Assembly (NCBI GenBank): GCA_041397825.1
Contig: JAWKVX010000002.1
Location: 620,001 to 684,000 of the forward strand
Source of the DNA: JANNSX01 sp041397825
Lineage (GTDB): Bacteria; Pseudomonadota; Alphaproteobacteria; Rhizobiales; Hyphomicrobiaceae
Direction: 5' to 3'
DNA: 64,000 nt
Part shown: one piece after another, positions 8,581 through 16,786 of the stretch
Position numbering within the stretch: the first letter of the stretch is position 1
Layout: every line of letters begins with the position of its first letter
The notes under the pieces: generated by a model
The model's input: only the letters and a program-made list of their open reading frames with translations
What the model was told of the DNA's origin: nothing
Databases searched by the model: none
Made by a program: the position numbers and the translations under genes

Positions 8581-9405
8581 TTAGGTCAACGGATCGAGAA
8601 ACCGCCGGCGAACCTCGAACAGCAGGATCGCAGTGGCGATGGCGGCGTTGAGGGATTCGGTCGAGCCGGCCATCGGGATACGGGCCAGTCGGTGGCAGAG
8701 GCCGGTGAGCTCGGCCGACAGGCCCTTGGCTTCACTGCCGATGAGGAGGAGCACCGGATGCCGATCCGCTGCGTTTCGATAATCGTCGGCGCCGGTTGCC
8801 GCTGAGCCGAGCACGAGCCCGGGCCAGCAGGCGATCCATGGAGTGATCGTGGCAACAGGCGCTTCGACGATCGGGAGAGCGAAGAGGGAGCCCGCGGACG
8901 CCCTGACGGCCTCCGGGGAGAAGGGATCGGCGGAGTGGCCGACAAGGACGACGCCCTTGGCACCCGCGGCATCTGCAGTCCGAATGATGGTGCCGAGGTT
9001 GCCGGGGTCGCGGATCTCCTCGAGCACCAGCCAGGTGTCTGCCTGCTGCAGGTCGTGCACCGCGGGCAGCGACCCGTAGCGCTGCTTCAGGAGGGCGACC
9101 ACCGGGGAGGCGTTCGCCATGGCCGACAGCTTGGCCATGACCGGCGCGCTCACCCACGAGACGGGTGCCTTGCCGGCCTCGGCCCACTCCGCGAGCTCGC
9201 GGGCCCAGCTTTCGCCGGCGGTCGTCTCGACGAGAAAGAGCTCCGATGGCTGAAACCCGCCGCGGCGGGCTCGCGCGAGCTTGTCACGCCCCTCGGCGCG
9301 AAAGAGGCCAGTCTCGCGCCGCACCTTGCGATCGTCGAGCGCCCGTGCGCGCTTGATGCGCTCGTTGCCGAAGCTGCGGATGACCTCGGCCGCCGGACCC
9401 GGCAT
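8581..9405 (-). CDS. TrmH/SpoU family RNA 2'-O-ribose methyltransferase
   Basis: A 274-residue SPOUT methyltransferase. All three SpoU motifs are present: motif 1 DPGNLGTIIRTADAAGAKGV, motif 2 LLIGSEAKGLS, and motif 3 IPMAGSTESLNAAIATAI. Together they form the trefoil-knot SAM site. The N-terminal part, with LFRAEGRDKLARA, resembles the substrate-binding L30e-like domain of RlmB-type enzymes. The target nucleotide (23S rRNA or tRNA) cannot be assigned. The ATG at 9405 was preferred over a TTG six bases upstream. It begins 2 bp after the stop of the upstream flavin oxidoreductase, so the two are almost certainly cotranscribed. Confidence 0.87.
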   Translation of the reverse strand: MPGPAAEVIRSFGNERIKRARALDDRKVRRETGLFRAEGRDKLARARRGGFQPSELFLVETTAGESWARELAEWAEAGKAPVSWVSAPVMAKLSAMANASPVVALLKQRYGSLPAVHDLQQADTWLVLEEIRDPGNLGTIIRTADAAGAKGVVLVGHSADPFSPEAVRASAGSLFALPIVEAPVATITPWIACWPGLVLGSAATGADDYRNAADRHPVLLLIGSEAKGLSAELTGLCHRLARIPMAGSTESLNAAIATAILLFEVRRRFLDPLT

Positions 9406-9407
9406 GC

Positions 9408-11369
9408 TCAAACGGTCCTCGCCGCGAGCGCGCCTTCGGCGATGGCGATGTCGGCGGTCCGGGGTGCGATGCAGTCGCCGGCCATCTGCAAGGGGATGCC
9501 GGCGGCCTGGATCGCGGTTCTCAGGCCATCGAGCGCGCGATTGCCCTGCCAGGAGACGAGCAGGTCGACGGGCTCGATCCGATGCGTCTCGTCGGTGTAG
9601 ACGTTCCGGACGATGACGGCGCGCCCCTCGAGCCCGGCCACCTCGGAGGTGGGGATCAGTCGGGTTCCGGCCGACAGCACGCGCTGATAGAGCGGCACGC
9701 GCTGGATGAGATCGATGTCCTCGTAGGCGGCGAAGGCCGGCGTCACGACGTGCACCGTCGTGCCGGCCGCGATCAGGGCCTCGATCACGCCAGTGCCGAC
9801 ATAGCCGCCGGCCGCGTCCCAGACGACGGCGATTCGCGCATCAGGGCGGCCATTGCGGACGACGTCGTGGGGTGTCGCGACCTCGACCGAGGACTGGTCG
9901 GCCCCCGGCACCGGCATCACTTGCGGCTCGGCGCCGGTTGCCAGAACGATCGTGTCGGCGTCGAGCGTGACCACATCTTCCGGGCCGATCTCGCGGCCGA
10001 GTTCGATCCGGACCTGCATCTTCTCGAGCTCGCGGCGGCGCCAGGAGAGCACCTGCTCGAACTCCTTCCAGATCGGGATCGAGGCGCGCAGCGCGAACTG
10101 GCCACCAATATACGTATCCCGCTCGTAGACCGTCACGCGATGGCCGCGGCTCGCCGCCACGCGGGCTGCCTCGAGCCCGGCGGGACCGGCGCCGATCACG
10201 ACCACCCGTTTCGCCTGCTTCGCCCGCGTCGCCGGGCCCCAGCTGTGCTCGCGCGCCGTCTCGGGGTTCTGGATACACCGCACCGGCCCGCCGGCCTGGA
10301 CGCGGGCGATGCAGACATTGGCGCCGACGCAAGGGCGAATATCCTCGGGGTGGCCTGCCTTGACCTTGGCGACAATCTCCGGGTCGGCGATATGGGCCCG
10401 GGTCATGCCGACCATGTCCGCCTTGCCTTCGGCGATGAGCCGCTCGGCATGGGCCGGATCGACGATGCGGCCGACAGCAAAGACCGGCAACTTGACGACC
10501 GCCTTGATGGCGGCGGCCAGATGGGTGTAGAGGCCGTGCGGGGCCGGCGTCGGCGGCCAGTGGGCCGCACGCATGATCCGATCCATGTTCGTGCCGGCGG
10601 CGACGTTGAGATAGTCGATCAGGCCGGTTGCCTCGAGCTTCCGTGCGATCTCCTGCATGGCCGGGCTGTCGAGCCCGCCTTCGACATACTCGTCGCCCGG
10701 CACGCGCATGCCGACGATGAGATCGCGACCCGTCGCGCCTCGCACCGCCTCGGCCACCTCGATGGCGAGGCGCAGTCGGTTGTCGACGGAGCCGCCATAT
10801 GTGTCGGTGCGCTTGTTGGAGTAGGGGGACATGAAGGAGGCGATCAGCAGGCCGAAGGCGCCGAGGATCTCGACGCCGTCCAGGCCGCCGGCCCTGACGC
10901 GCCCTGCGGCCTTGCCGAAGGCCTCGACGACCTCCCTGATCTCGGCGACCGTCATCTCGTGCGGGATTTGGCGGACGACCTCAGAGCCCTTCTGCGAGGG
11001 GCCCCAGATGGCCCGGCCGGTGTCGCTGCCTTCCATGGTCGAGCCGTAGTGCGCCAGCTGGGCCAACATCGTGCCGCCCTCAGCATGCACAGCCTCCGCC
11101 AGCATCCGGTAGCCCGGGACGACGCTGTCGTCGAGGTTGTGAATGGCGTTCTCGGAGTGAAGCGCGCTGCTCTCGTGTACGGGCGTGGCGCCGGTGATCT
11201 GCATGCCGACACCGCCCTTGGCACGGGCGCGATGATAGGCCGTGTACTCTTCCGCCGGCCGGCCGTTCTTGGCGAGCTGCGGCACGTGCGCGGTCACGAG
11301 CACGCGATTGCGCACGGTCCTGCGGCCGATGTCGAGGGGCGTCAACAGATGCTTGAAGGCTTGGACCAT
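9408..11369 (-). CDS. Old-Yellow-Enzyme/2,4-dienoyl-CoA-reductase-like flavoprotein (DgcA/StcD-type)
   Basis: A 653-residue two-module enzyme. The N-terminal FMN TIM barrel (about 1-370) begins LLTPLDIGRRTVRNR and includes GGSVDNRLRLAIEV. The C-terminal FAD/NAD(P) module has VVVIGAGPAGLEAARVAASR at its start. The Fe-S region reads CVGANVCIARVQAGGPVRC, so the CxxC pair of 2,4-dienoyl-CoA reductase is replaced by CxxA. The CVGA form recalls the dimethylglycine, stachydrine and N-methylproline demethylase branch, which makes oxidative N-demethylation more likely than dienoyl-CoA reduction; that is an inference. It is the first gene of the minus-strand operon and is divergent from lysK across 151 bp. 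Confidence 0.82.
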   Translation of the reverse strand: MVQAFKHLLTPLDIGRRTVRNRVLVTAHVPQLAKNGRPAEEYTAYHRARAKGGVGMQITGATPVHESSALHSENAIHNLDDSVVPGYRMLAEAVHAEGGTMLAQLAHYGSTMEGSDTGRAIWGPSQKGSEVVRQIPHEMTVAEIREVVEAFGKAAGRVRAGGLDGVEILGAFGLLIASFMSPYSNKRTDTYGGSVDNRLRLAIEVAEAVRGATGRDLIVGMRVPGDEYVEGGLDSPAMQEIARKLEATGLIDYLNVAAGTNMDRIMRAAHWPPTPAPHGLYTHLAAAIKAVVKLPVFAVGRIVDPAHAERLIAEGKADMVGMTRAHIADPEIVAKVKAGHPEDIRPCVGANVCIARVQAGGPVRCIQNPETAREHSWGPATRAKQAKRVVVIGAGPAGLEAARVAASRGHRVTVYERDTYIGGQFALRASIPIWKEFEQVLSWRRRELEKMQVRIELGREIGPEDVVTLDADTIVLATGAEPQVMPVPGADQSSVEVATPHDVVRNGRPDARIAVVWDAAGGYVGTGVIEALIAAGTTVHVVTPAFAAYEDIDLIQRVPLYQRVLSAGTRLIPTSEVAGLEGRAVIVRNVYTDETHRIEPVDLLVSWQGNRALDGLRTAIQAAGIPLQMAGDCIAPRTADIAIAEGALAARTV

Positions 11370-11461
11370 GTCGGCACTCCGTTCATCGCAGGGACTATGG
11401 CGCGCATGCGCGCGAGCGTAAATGCCCCGGCACGGGCATTTGGCGTTGGGCTCCCCTGCGA

Positions 11462-11490
11462 TTGACGCATCTTCACCGTCTATCTACGTT
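11462..11490 (+). promoter_or_regulatory. candidate promoter of lysK
   Basis: TTGACG at 11462-11467 matches a -35 element well. A weak -10 candidate, TACGTT, lies at 11485-11490 with a 17-bp spacer. The start codon follows 30 bp downstream, leaving a short leader. The -10 is poor, so this is only a suggestion. Confidence 0.3.
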
Positions 11491-11520
11491 GCCGACGAAC
11501 GTTCCCCAGTTCCATGACCA

Positions 11521-13197
11521 ATGCCCGCCCGAGGCCCAGGAGCCACGCCCTTGACCACGACGCCGACGCGCCACGTAGGACCGCCCATCTCGAATGCCCT
11601 GGTCGAGGCGGCCTGGGGCGCCAAAGCCTGGCCGTTCGAGGAAGCGAGGAAGCTGCTGACGCGACTCGGCATCGACGGCATCGGCAAGCCGCCCCGGAAG
11701 CCGAAGACGGTGATCTTCGAGACCGGCTATGGGCCGTCGGGCCTGCCGCATATCGGCACCTTCGGCGAGGTGGCGCGGACCACCATGGTCCGCAACGCCT
11801 TCCGGCTGATGACGGCGGATACGGTGCCGACGCGGCTCATCTGCTTCTCGGACGACATGGACGGCATGCGCAAGATCCCGGACAACGTGCCGGATCGCGC
11901 CGCGCTCGAGCCCTATCTGCAGATGCCTCTGACGGCCGTTCCCGACCCCTTCGGCGGCAGCTACGAGAGCTTCGGCCATCACAACAACGCCATGCTCCGC
12001 CGCTTTCTCGACGGCTTCGGCTTCGAGTATGAGTTCGCGAGCGCGACCGAGTACTACAAGGCGGGCCGTTTCGACGAGACGCTTCTGAAGGCGCTGGCCC
12101 ACTACGACGAGATCATGGCCGTCATGCTGCCGACGCTCGGCGGGGAGCGTCAGCAGACCTATAGCCCCTTCCTCCCGCTCTCGCCTTCGACCGGCCGCGT
12201 GCTCTACGTGCCGATGAAGGCCATCGATGCCGGCAAGGGCACGATCACCTTCACCGACGAGGACGGCACCGACGTCACCTTGCCGGTGACCGGCGGCCGC
12301 ACGAAGCTGCAATGGAAGCCGGATTTCGGCATGCGCTGGGCCGCCCTCGGCGTCGATTTCGAGATGTTCGGCAAGGATCACCAGACGAACGCGCCGGTCT
12401 ATGACAAGATTTGCGAGATCCTGGGGGCCCCGGCCCCCGAGCACTACGTCTACGAGCTCTTCCTCGACGACAAGGGGCAGAAGATTTCGAAATCGAAGGG
12501 CAACGGCATCTCGATCGACGAGTGGCTGACCTACGCGACACCCGAAAGCCTCGCCCTCTTCATGTTCCAGAAGCCGAGAACGGCGAAGCGGCTCTATTTC
12601 GACGTCATTCCGAAGGCCGTCGACGAGTATCTCACCTATCTCGAGAAGGTGCCGAAGGAAGCCGCGCCGGCCCAGCTCGAGAATCCGGCCTGGCATATCC
12701 ACGACGGCCGCCCACCCGCAGTCAAGGTGCCGATTTCCTTCGCGCTTCTGCTCAATCTCGTGTCGGCGTCGAATGCGGGTGACAAGGAGACGCTCTGGGG
12801 CTTCATCCGCCGTCATGTGCCAGGGGTCACGCCCGATAGCGATCCGGCGCTCGACCGGCTCGCAGGCTATGCCGTCCGCTACTTCAATGATTTCGAGAAG
12901 CCGAAGCGCAAGTTCCGTGCGGCCACGGCGGAGGAGCGCGTGGCGCTCGCGGCGCTCGACGCCGCGCTGGCCGCGGCACCTGAGGGTGCCGACGGCAAGG
13001 CGCTTCAGGACATCGTCTACGAGATCGGCAAGACCCACGGCTATGCCGACAAGTTGCGCGACTGGTTCAAGGCGATCTACGAGGTTTTGATCGGCCAGAG
13101 CCAGGGCCCGCGCTTCGGCTCGTTCATCGAGCTGTACGGCATCGACGAGACACGGGAGCTGATCGCCAAAGGGCTCGCTGGCGAGCTCAGCTCTTGA
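11521..13197 (+). CDS. lysK: lysine--tRNA ligase, class I
   Basis: A 558-residue archaeal-type (class I) lysyl-tRNA synthetase, the form used by many alphaproteobacteria instead of class II LysS. The HIGH-type motif is GLPHIGTFGE (residues 74-83), and the KMSKS-type motif is KISKSKGNG (321-329). Between them, the core contains ICFSDDMDGMRKIPDNVP and FEMFGKDHQTNAPVYDKICE, both characteristic of LysK. The C-terminal helical anticodon-binding part reaches the usual length. The enzyme charges tRNA-Lys in the cytoplasm. Its last 11 bp overlap the 3' end of the convergent DUF262 gene. Confidence 0.95.
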   Translation: MPARGPGATPLTTTPTRHVGPPISNALVEAAWGAKAWPFEEARKLLTRLGIDGIGKPPRKPKTVIFETGYGPSGLPHIGTFGEVARTTMVRNAFRLMTADTVPTRLICFSDDMDGMRKIPDNVPDRAALEPYLQMPLTAVPDPFGGSYESFGHHNNAMLRRFLDGFGFEYEFASATEYYKAGRFDETLLKALAHYDEIMAVMLPTLGGERQQTYSPFLPLSPSTGRVLYVPMKAIDAGKGTITFTDEDGTDVTLPVTGGRTKLQWKPDFGMRWAALGVDFEMFGKDHQTNAPVYDKICEILGAPAPEHYVYELFLDDKGQKISKSKGNGISIDEWLTYATPESLALFMFQKPRTAKRLYFDVIPKAVDEYLTYLEKVPKEAAPAQLENPAWHIHDGRPPAVKVPISFALLLNLVSASNAGDKETLWGFIRRHVPGVTPDSDPALDRLAGYAVRYFNDFEKPKRKFRAATAEERVALAALDAALAAAPEGADGKALQDIVYEIGKTHGYADKLRDWFKAIYEVLIGQSQGPRFGSFIELYGIDETRELIAKGLAGELSS

Positions 13198-14968
13198 TAA
13201 GTGCCAAAAGCTTGGAGCGGTAGCCTGGCCGCAGGCCCCAGGCTCTTGCGACCCGGGCGTACATCTGGGTCTCGCGCTCGAGGATGGCTTCGGGCGTCCA
13301 ATCGGCGATGTCGGCGAGCATGCGCGTGGTGTCGAATGGGCTTTGCGTATTGCCCTCGAAATAGATCGCACGTTTCTCCGGATAGGCACGGTTCTTGACA
13401 CGCCGGTTCTGCGCGGCGGTGACCAGCACGAGATTGCCGAGGCTGCGGATGGCGGCATCCCGAACCTTGGGGTCGGGGAAGTTTCGGCGCCAATAAGGGT
13501 CGTCGGTCGGCGTTCGCGGCAGCACGTGCTCGATCGTCCATGGCTTGAGATTGGCTGGCATCTCGGATTGGCCGTCGATAGCGCTGATCCAGGCGAGCAC
13601 CGCCTTGCAGTAGTTGCCCTTGGTCCGGTACAGGTTGCTGGTGACGAGCCGTGCGACGGCTTCCTGTTCCTCCTCGTCGAGCGCGAACGGGCCGTCGGCC
13701 CGCGCAAGATCCGCCGATTGGCCGATCGCGTGGATGGCCTGACGGTAACGCGCATCCCGGATCTCGCTGCCGCGTCCCATGATGGCGAGGGCAAAGGCCA
13801 GGCGCTGCAGTAGCGCCAGACCTTGCATCGCCTTCGGCGGCACCCTGAGATTCTCGTGCAGCACCGACATCGCCACCGGCACCCAGTCATTGGAAGCGAG
13901 CCAGTTGAGTGTCGTCAGGATCCGGTTGATGTCAGCCGATTGGGGGCTGCCGGCATGGGACGACCGTTTGACGGCAAGCATCACATCGCCGAGAGGCTCC
14001 AGCGTATCGGCGATGAAGGCGACGGGGCTCGGCGCGCTCGCGGCAAGCTCGCCGATACCCTGGAAGATTGTCGTGCTCGGCCGGCATCGGAGCTTATGGA
14101 TATGGCTAAGCAGATTGTCGAGGCTGGCGGCGTGCTTGGCGAGGTCCGGGTCGTCGGGGGGTGTCTCGAGGCGGTTGCGCAAGCTCGCCCAGCGGTTGCT
14201 CGTCGTCCGGCGTCCCGGCTGGTCCATGCCGCCGATCAGCTCGGCCTTGACGATGTCGTTGGTCGAAAGACTCTTGCCGCGGAAGTTGACGGTCACGAAC
14301 ATGCGGTAGCCACTGGCGATGTCCCGGGGCACGATGACGGTCAGCTCGCAACGCTCGACGAGCATGCGCGCCAGCGAGACCAGCAGATCCGGCGCTCGCT
14401 TCTTCAATTGGGCACTCAGAAGATCGCGAACGCTGCCCATCCGCCGGGCGCTCTCATGGGCGAGATCTCTTGGCAGCTTGCGCTGCGTGGCGCCGGCGGG
14501 AAGCACATGGGTGGCGAGGAACTCCTGCTCGTGCTCCTCGAGCAGGAGCCGGGGTGTATCCTTGGGCCAGGTCCGGCTCTTGCCGGACTCTGTCAGATAC
14601 GCCTGCAGCCACTGACCGTCATTGCCGAGCAGGTCGCGGAGCACCGCGATCAGCATGGTCAGCGTCGTGAGCCGCTGCTTGCCGTCGACGACCTCGCTTG
14701 GAGCTTGTCCGCCACGACGAAATCGTGCCATTGCGCCACGCTGCGGACCGGTGCTGTCGATGACAATGATGAGGCCGAGGTAGTAGCTTCGGTCGACGCC
14801 GGCGAGTCCGGACATCGCCTCGTGCTCGGAGAGCAGATCCTCAAGGATTTGGTGGGCTTCGCGCCAGGTCCAGGCATACTCGCGCTGATAGAGCGGAACG
14901 CCGAAAAGCCTCTTGCCACCGAGCAGGCTGCCGACGGTCACGGCTTCTGTCGTATGTGCCGGCGCCAT
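13187..14968 (-). CDS. GmrSD-like DUF262/DUF1524 protein
   Basis: A protein of about 593 residues. The N-terminal DUF262 (GmrS-like) domain shows LFGVPLYQREYAWTWREAHQ, YYLGLIIVID and VVDGKQRLTTLTMLIAVL, the last being the DGQQR-type NTP-binding motif. The C-terminal DUF1524 (GmrD-like) HNH nuclease region has IEHVLPRTP, a downstream SLGNLVLVTAAQNRRVKNR and YPEKR. This layout matches single-chain GmrSD-type IV restriction enzymes, which cleave modified DNA, and Bre-like relatives. The ATG at 14968 was preferred to one at 15070 because homology starts just after it. No methyltransferase or other defence gene is nearby. Its end overlaps lysK by 11 bp on the opposite strand. Confidence 0.8.
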   Translation of the reverse strand: MAPAHTTEAVTVGSLLGGKRLFGVPLYQREYAWTWREAHQILEDLLSEHEAMSGLAGVDRSYYLGLIIVIDSTGPQRGAMARFRRGGQAPSEVVDGKQRLTTLTMLIAVLRDLLGNDGQWLQAYLTESGKSRTWPKDTPRLLLEEHEQEFLATHVLPAGATQRKLPRDLAHESARRMGSVRDLLSAQLKKRAPDLLVSLARMLVERCELTVIVPRDIASGYRMFVTVNFRGKSLSTNDIVKAELIGGMDQPGRRTTSNRWASLRNRLETPPDDPDLAKHAASLDNLLSHIHKLRCRPSTTIFQGIGELAASAPSPVAFIADTLEPLGDVMLAVKRSSHAGSPQSADINRILTTLNWLASNDWVPVAMSVLHENLRVPPKAMQGLALLQRLAFALAIMGRGSEIRDARYRQAIHAIGQSADLARADGPFALDEEEQEAVARLVTSNLYRTKGNYCKAVLAWISAIDGQSEMPANLKPWTIEHVLPRTPTDDPYWRRNFPDPKVRDAAIRSLGNLVLVTAAQNRRVKNRAYPEKRAIYFEGNTQSPFDTTRMLADIADWTPEAILERETQMYARVARAWGLRPGYRSKLLALIKS

Positions 14969-15134
14969 GAGGCCGCGTTCCGTGTCGAAGTGTTGATGGC
15001 GTGATGCGTGCGCTTGCCCGGGCAACGGCCATGTGCTCCGATGCGAAACATCGATAGCAGGCCTCGGCATCTCCGATCAATGCTGGAAATTACTGAGTGG
15101 AAACGATAATCCGACATCGTCGTAAATCTGCCCG

Positions 15135-15512
15135 ATGAGCGTGCCGAGTGCGAACGAGCCAAAGGCGGTCTACAAGATCTTCCGAATGGAGGAATGGCAG
15201 GGGCTGTACAACCATGGTCGTTTTTCCGGCTCTGCGGACGATCTGAGGGATGGGTTCATCCATCTGTCGACATGGGCGCAGCTTGCCGGAACCCTGCAAC
15301 GGCATTTCTCCAGGCCGGATGACAGGGAGGTCGTCGTGGCCCGAATCTCGTGCGATGAGGCACAGGTGGATGTGCGCTGGGAGGCATCACGAGGCGGTGA
15401 GCTTTTCCCTCATCTCTACGCCGGCCTCCAGCTCGAACACGTGAAGAGCGTGATCCGTCTGACGAGGACCGACACGGGCCATTACGTAGTGCCGGCGGAG
15501 CCCGCCACGTGA
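15135..15512 (+). CDS. DUF952 family protein
   Basis: A 125-residue protein of the DUF952 family. Typical elements are AVYKIFRMEEWQ near the start, DGFIHLSTWAQLAGTLQRHF in the middle and FPHLYAGLQLEHVKSV near the end. These small proteins resemble a fold found in glutathione-S-transferase-like and ADP-ribosyltransferase-like families, but no activity is established. It overlaps the pyrD start (GTG at 15509), so the two are translationally coupled, as is often seen in alphaproteobacteria. Confidence 0.85.
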   Translation: MSVPSANEPKAVYKIFRMEEWQGLYNHGRFSGSADDLRDGFIHLSTWAQLAGTLQRHFSRPDDREVVVARISCDEAQVDVRWEASRGGELFPHLYAGLQLEHVKSVIRLTRTDTGHYVVPAEPAT

Positions 15513-16606
15513 GCGCCGCTATGGAGCGCCTGCTGATCCGGTCATTGCGCTGCCTCGCACCCGAGACGGCGCACAGCTTGGTGATCGGCGGGCTCGAGCA
15601 CGGGCTCTATGTCTCTCGGCCCTCCCGCCCGGATGCGCGCCTGAATATCCGCGCCTTCGGGCTGACCTTTCCCAATCCGGTCGGTGTCGCGGCCGGCTTC
15701 GACAAGGACGCACGGGCCTTTCGCGCCGTGCTCGCCAAGGGTGCGGGATTTGCAGAGGTCGGCACGCTGACGCCCCGGCCGCAAGCGGGCAATCCGAAGC
15801 CGCGGATCTTCCGGCTCGCCGCCGATCGCGCCGTGATCAACCGGCTGGGCTTCAACAATGGCGGACATGCCGGCGCATTGCCCCGGCTTTCCGGTCCGTT
15901 GCCCGGCATTGTCGGCGTCAACATCGGCGCCAACAAGGACAGTGCCGACCGCGCGGACGATTACGCTCAGGGCGTAGCCGCCTTCGCGCCGCTGGCGAGC
16001 TATCTGATGGTCAACATCTCCTCGCCGAACACACCGGGCCTCAGGAGTCTCCAGGCTCCGGCCGAGCTCGACGGCCTCATCACCCGCGTGCTGGAGGCGC
16101 GCGAGAGGACCGTGCGCGCGGGGATCGCGAGATGCCCGATCGTCGTCAAGCTCGCGCCCGACCTCGCCGATGAGGACCTGCCCGGGATCATCAGCGTGCT
16201 GATGCATCACAATGTCGACGGCATTGCCATCTCGAACACGACGCTGTCGCGCGACGGCCTCACCGACCGGCGCCATCGGAGCGAGGCGGGTGGCCTGTCC
16301 GGACAGCCGCTGTTTCGCCGCTCGACCCGCATGCTGGCCCGCGTCCACCTGCTGACGGAGGGCCGCGTGCCGCTCATCGGCATCGGCGGCATCGACGGTC
16401 CCGAGCGTGCGCTCGACAAGATCCGGGCCGGCGCCACGCTGCTGCAACTCTATACCGGACTGGTCTATGGGGGGTTCGGGCTGATCTCCAGGATCAACAA
16501 GGGCCTCTCTGCCGAGCTCGATCGGCTGAGGCTTCCGGAGCTTCGGCCGATCATCGGAACTGCCGCCAAGGCATGGTCCGAGGCCGCGATCGGGCAGGAT
16601 TCATAG
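15509..16606 (+). CDS. pyrD: dihydroorotate dehydrogenase (quinone), class 2
   Basis: A 365-residue class 2 enzyme that oxidises dihydroorotate to orotate with quinone at the inner membrane, in pyrimidine synthesis. The catalytic serine loop VNISSPNTPGLRSLQ places the base at S172. FMN-site segments NPVGVAAGFDKD and INRLGFNNGG are present, and IGIGGIDGPERALDKIRAGA with QLYTGLVYGG close the barrel. The N-terminal extension before the barrel (about residues 1-45) is the membrane and quinone-binding part of class 2. The GTG start overlaps the DUF952 stop; an ATG at 15521 is the alternative. The 180 bp after its stop hold no recognisable gene. Confidence 0.95.
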   Translation: MSAAMERLLIRSLRCLAPETAHSLVIGGLEHGLYVSRPSRPDARLNIRAFGLTFPNPVGVAAGFDKDARAFRAVLAKGAGFAEVGTLTPRPQAGNPKPRIFRLAADRAVINRLGFNNGGHAGALPRLSGPLPGIVGVNIGANKDSADRADDYAQGVAAFAPLASYLMVNISSPNTPGLRSLQAPAELDGLITRVLEARERTVRAGIARCPIVVKLAPDLADEDLPGIISVLMHHNVDGIAISNTTLSRDGLTDRRHRSEAGGLSGQPLFRRSTRMLARVHLLTEGRVPLIGIGGIDGPERALDKIRAGATLLQLYTGLVYGGFGLISRINKGLSAELDRLRLPELRPIIGTAAKAWSEAAIGQDS

Positions 16607-16786
16607 CCTGCCATTCCGAGATGTGCCGGTGTCACGAGCCATTCACCGACACGCCGGGAATGCGTCGTCCCCCCTGCCCGGCGCAATGGGTGGCGGAGGA
16701 CTGCGCAGAGTGTGTCGGCGATGGCCGGAACGCCTTCCATGCGCACGTGCGTCAGTCTCTGGGACGCCGGGCAGGTCGGCGATCCG

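Noticed and set aside
9582..11465. A 627-codon plus-strand frame opposite the DgcA-like gene
   Set aside because: His/Arg/Gly-rich antisense shadow in very high-GC DNA; no domain seen.
11473..13890. An 805-codon open frame on the minus strand across lysK and part of the DUF262 gene
   Set aside because: It is antisense to lysK, whose motifs are clear, and has shadow-type composition (Arg/Gly/Leu runs) with no recognisable domain.
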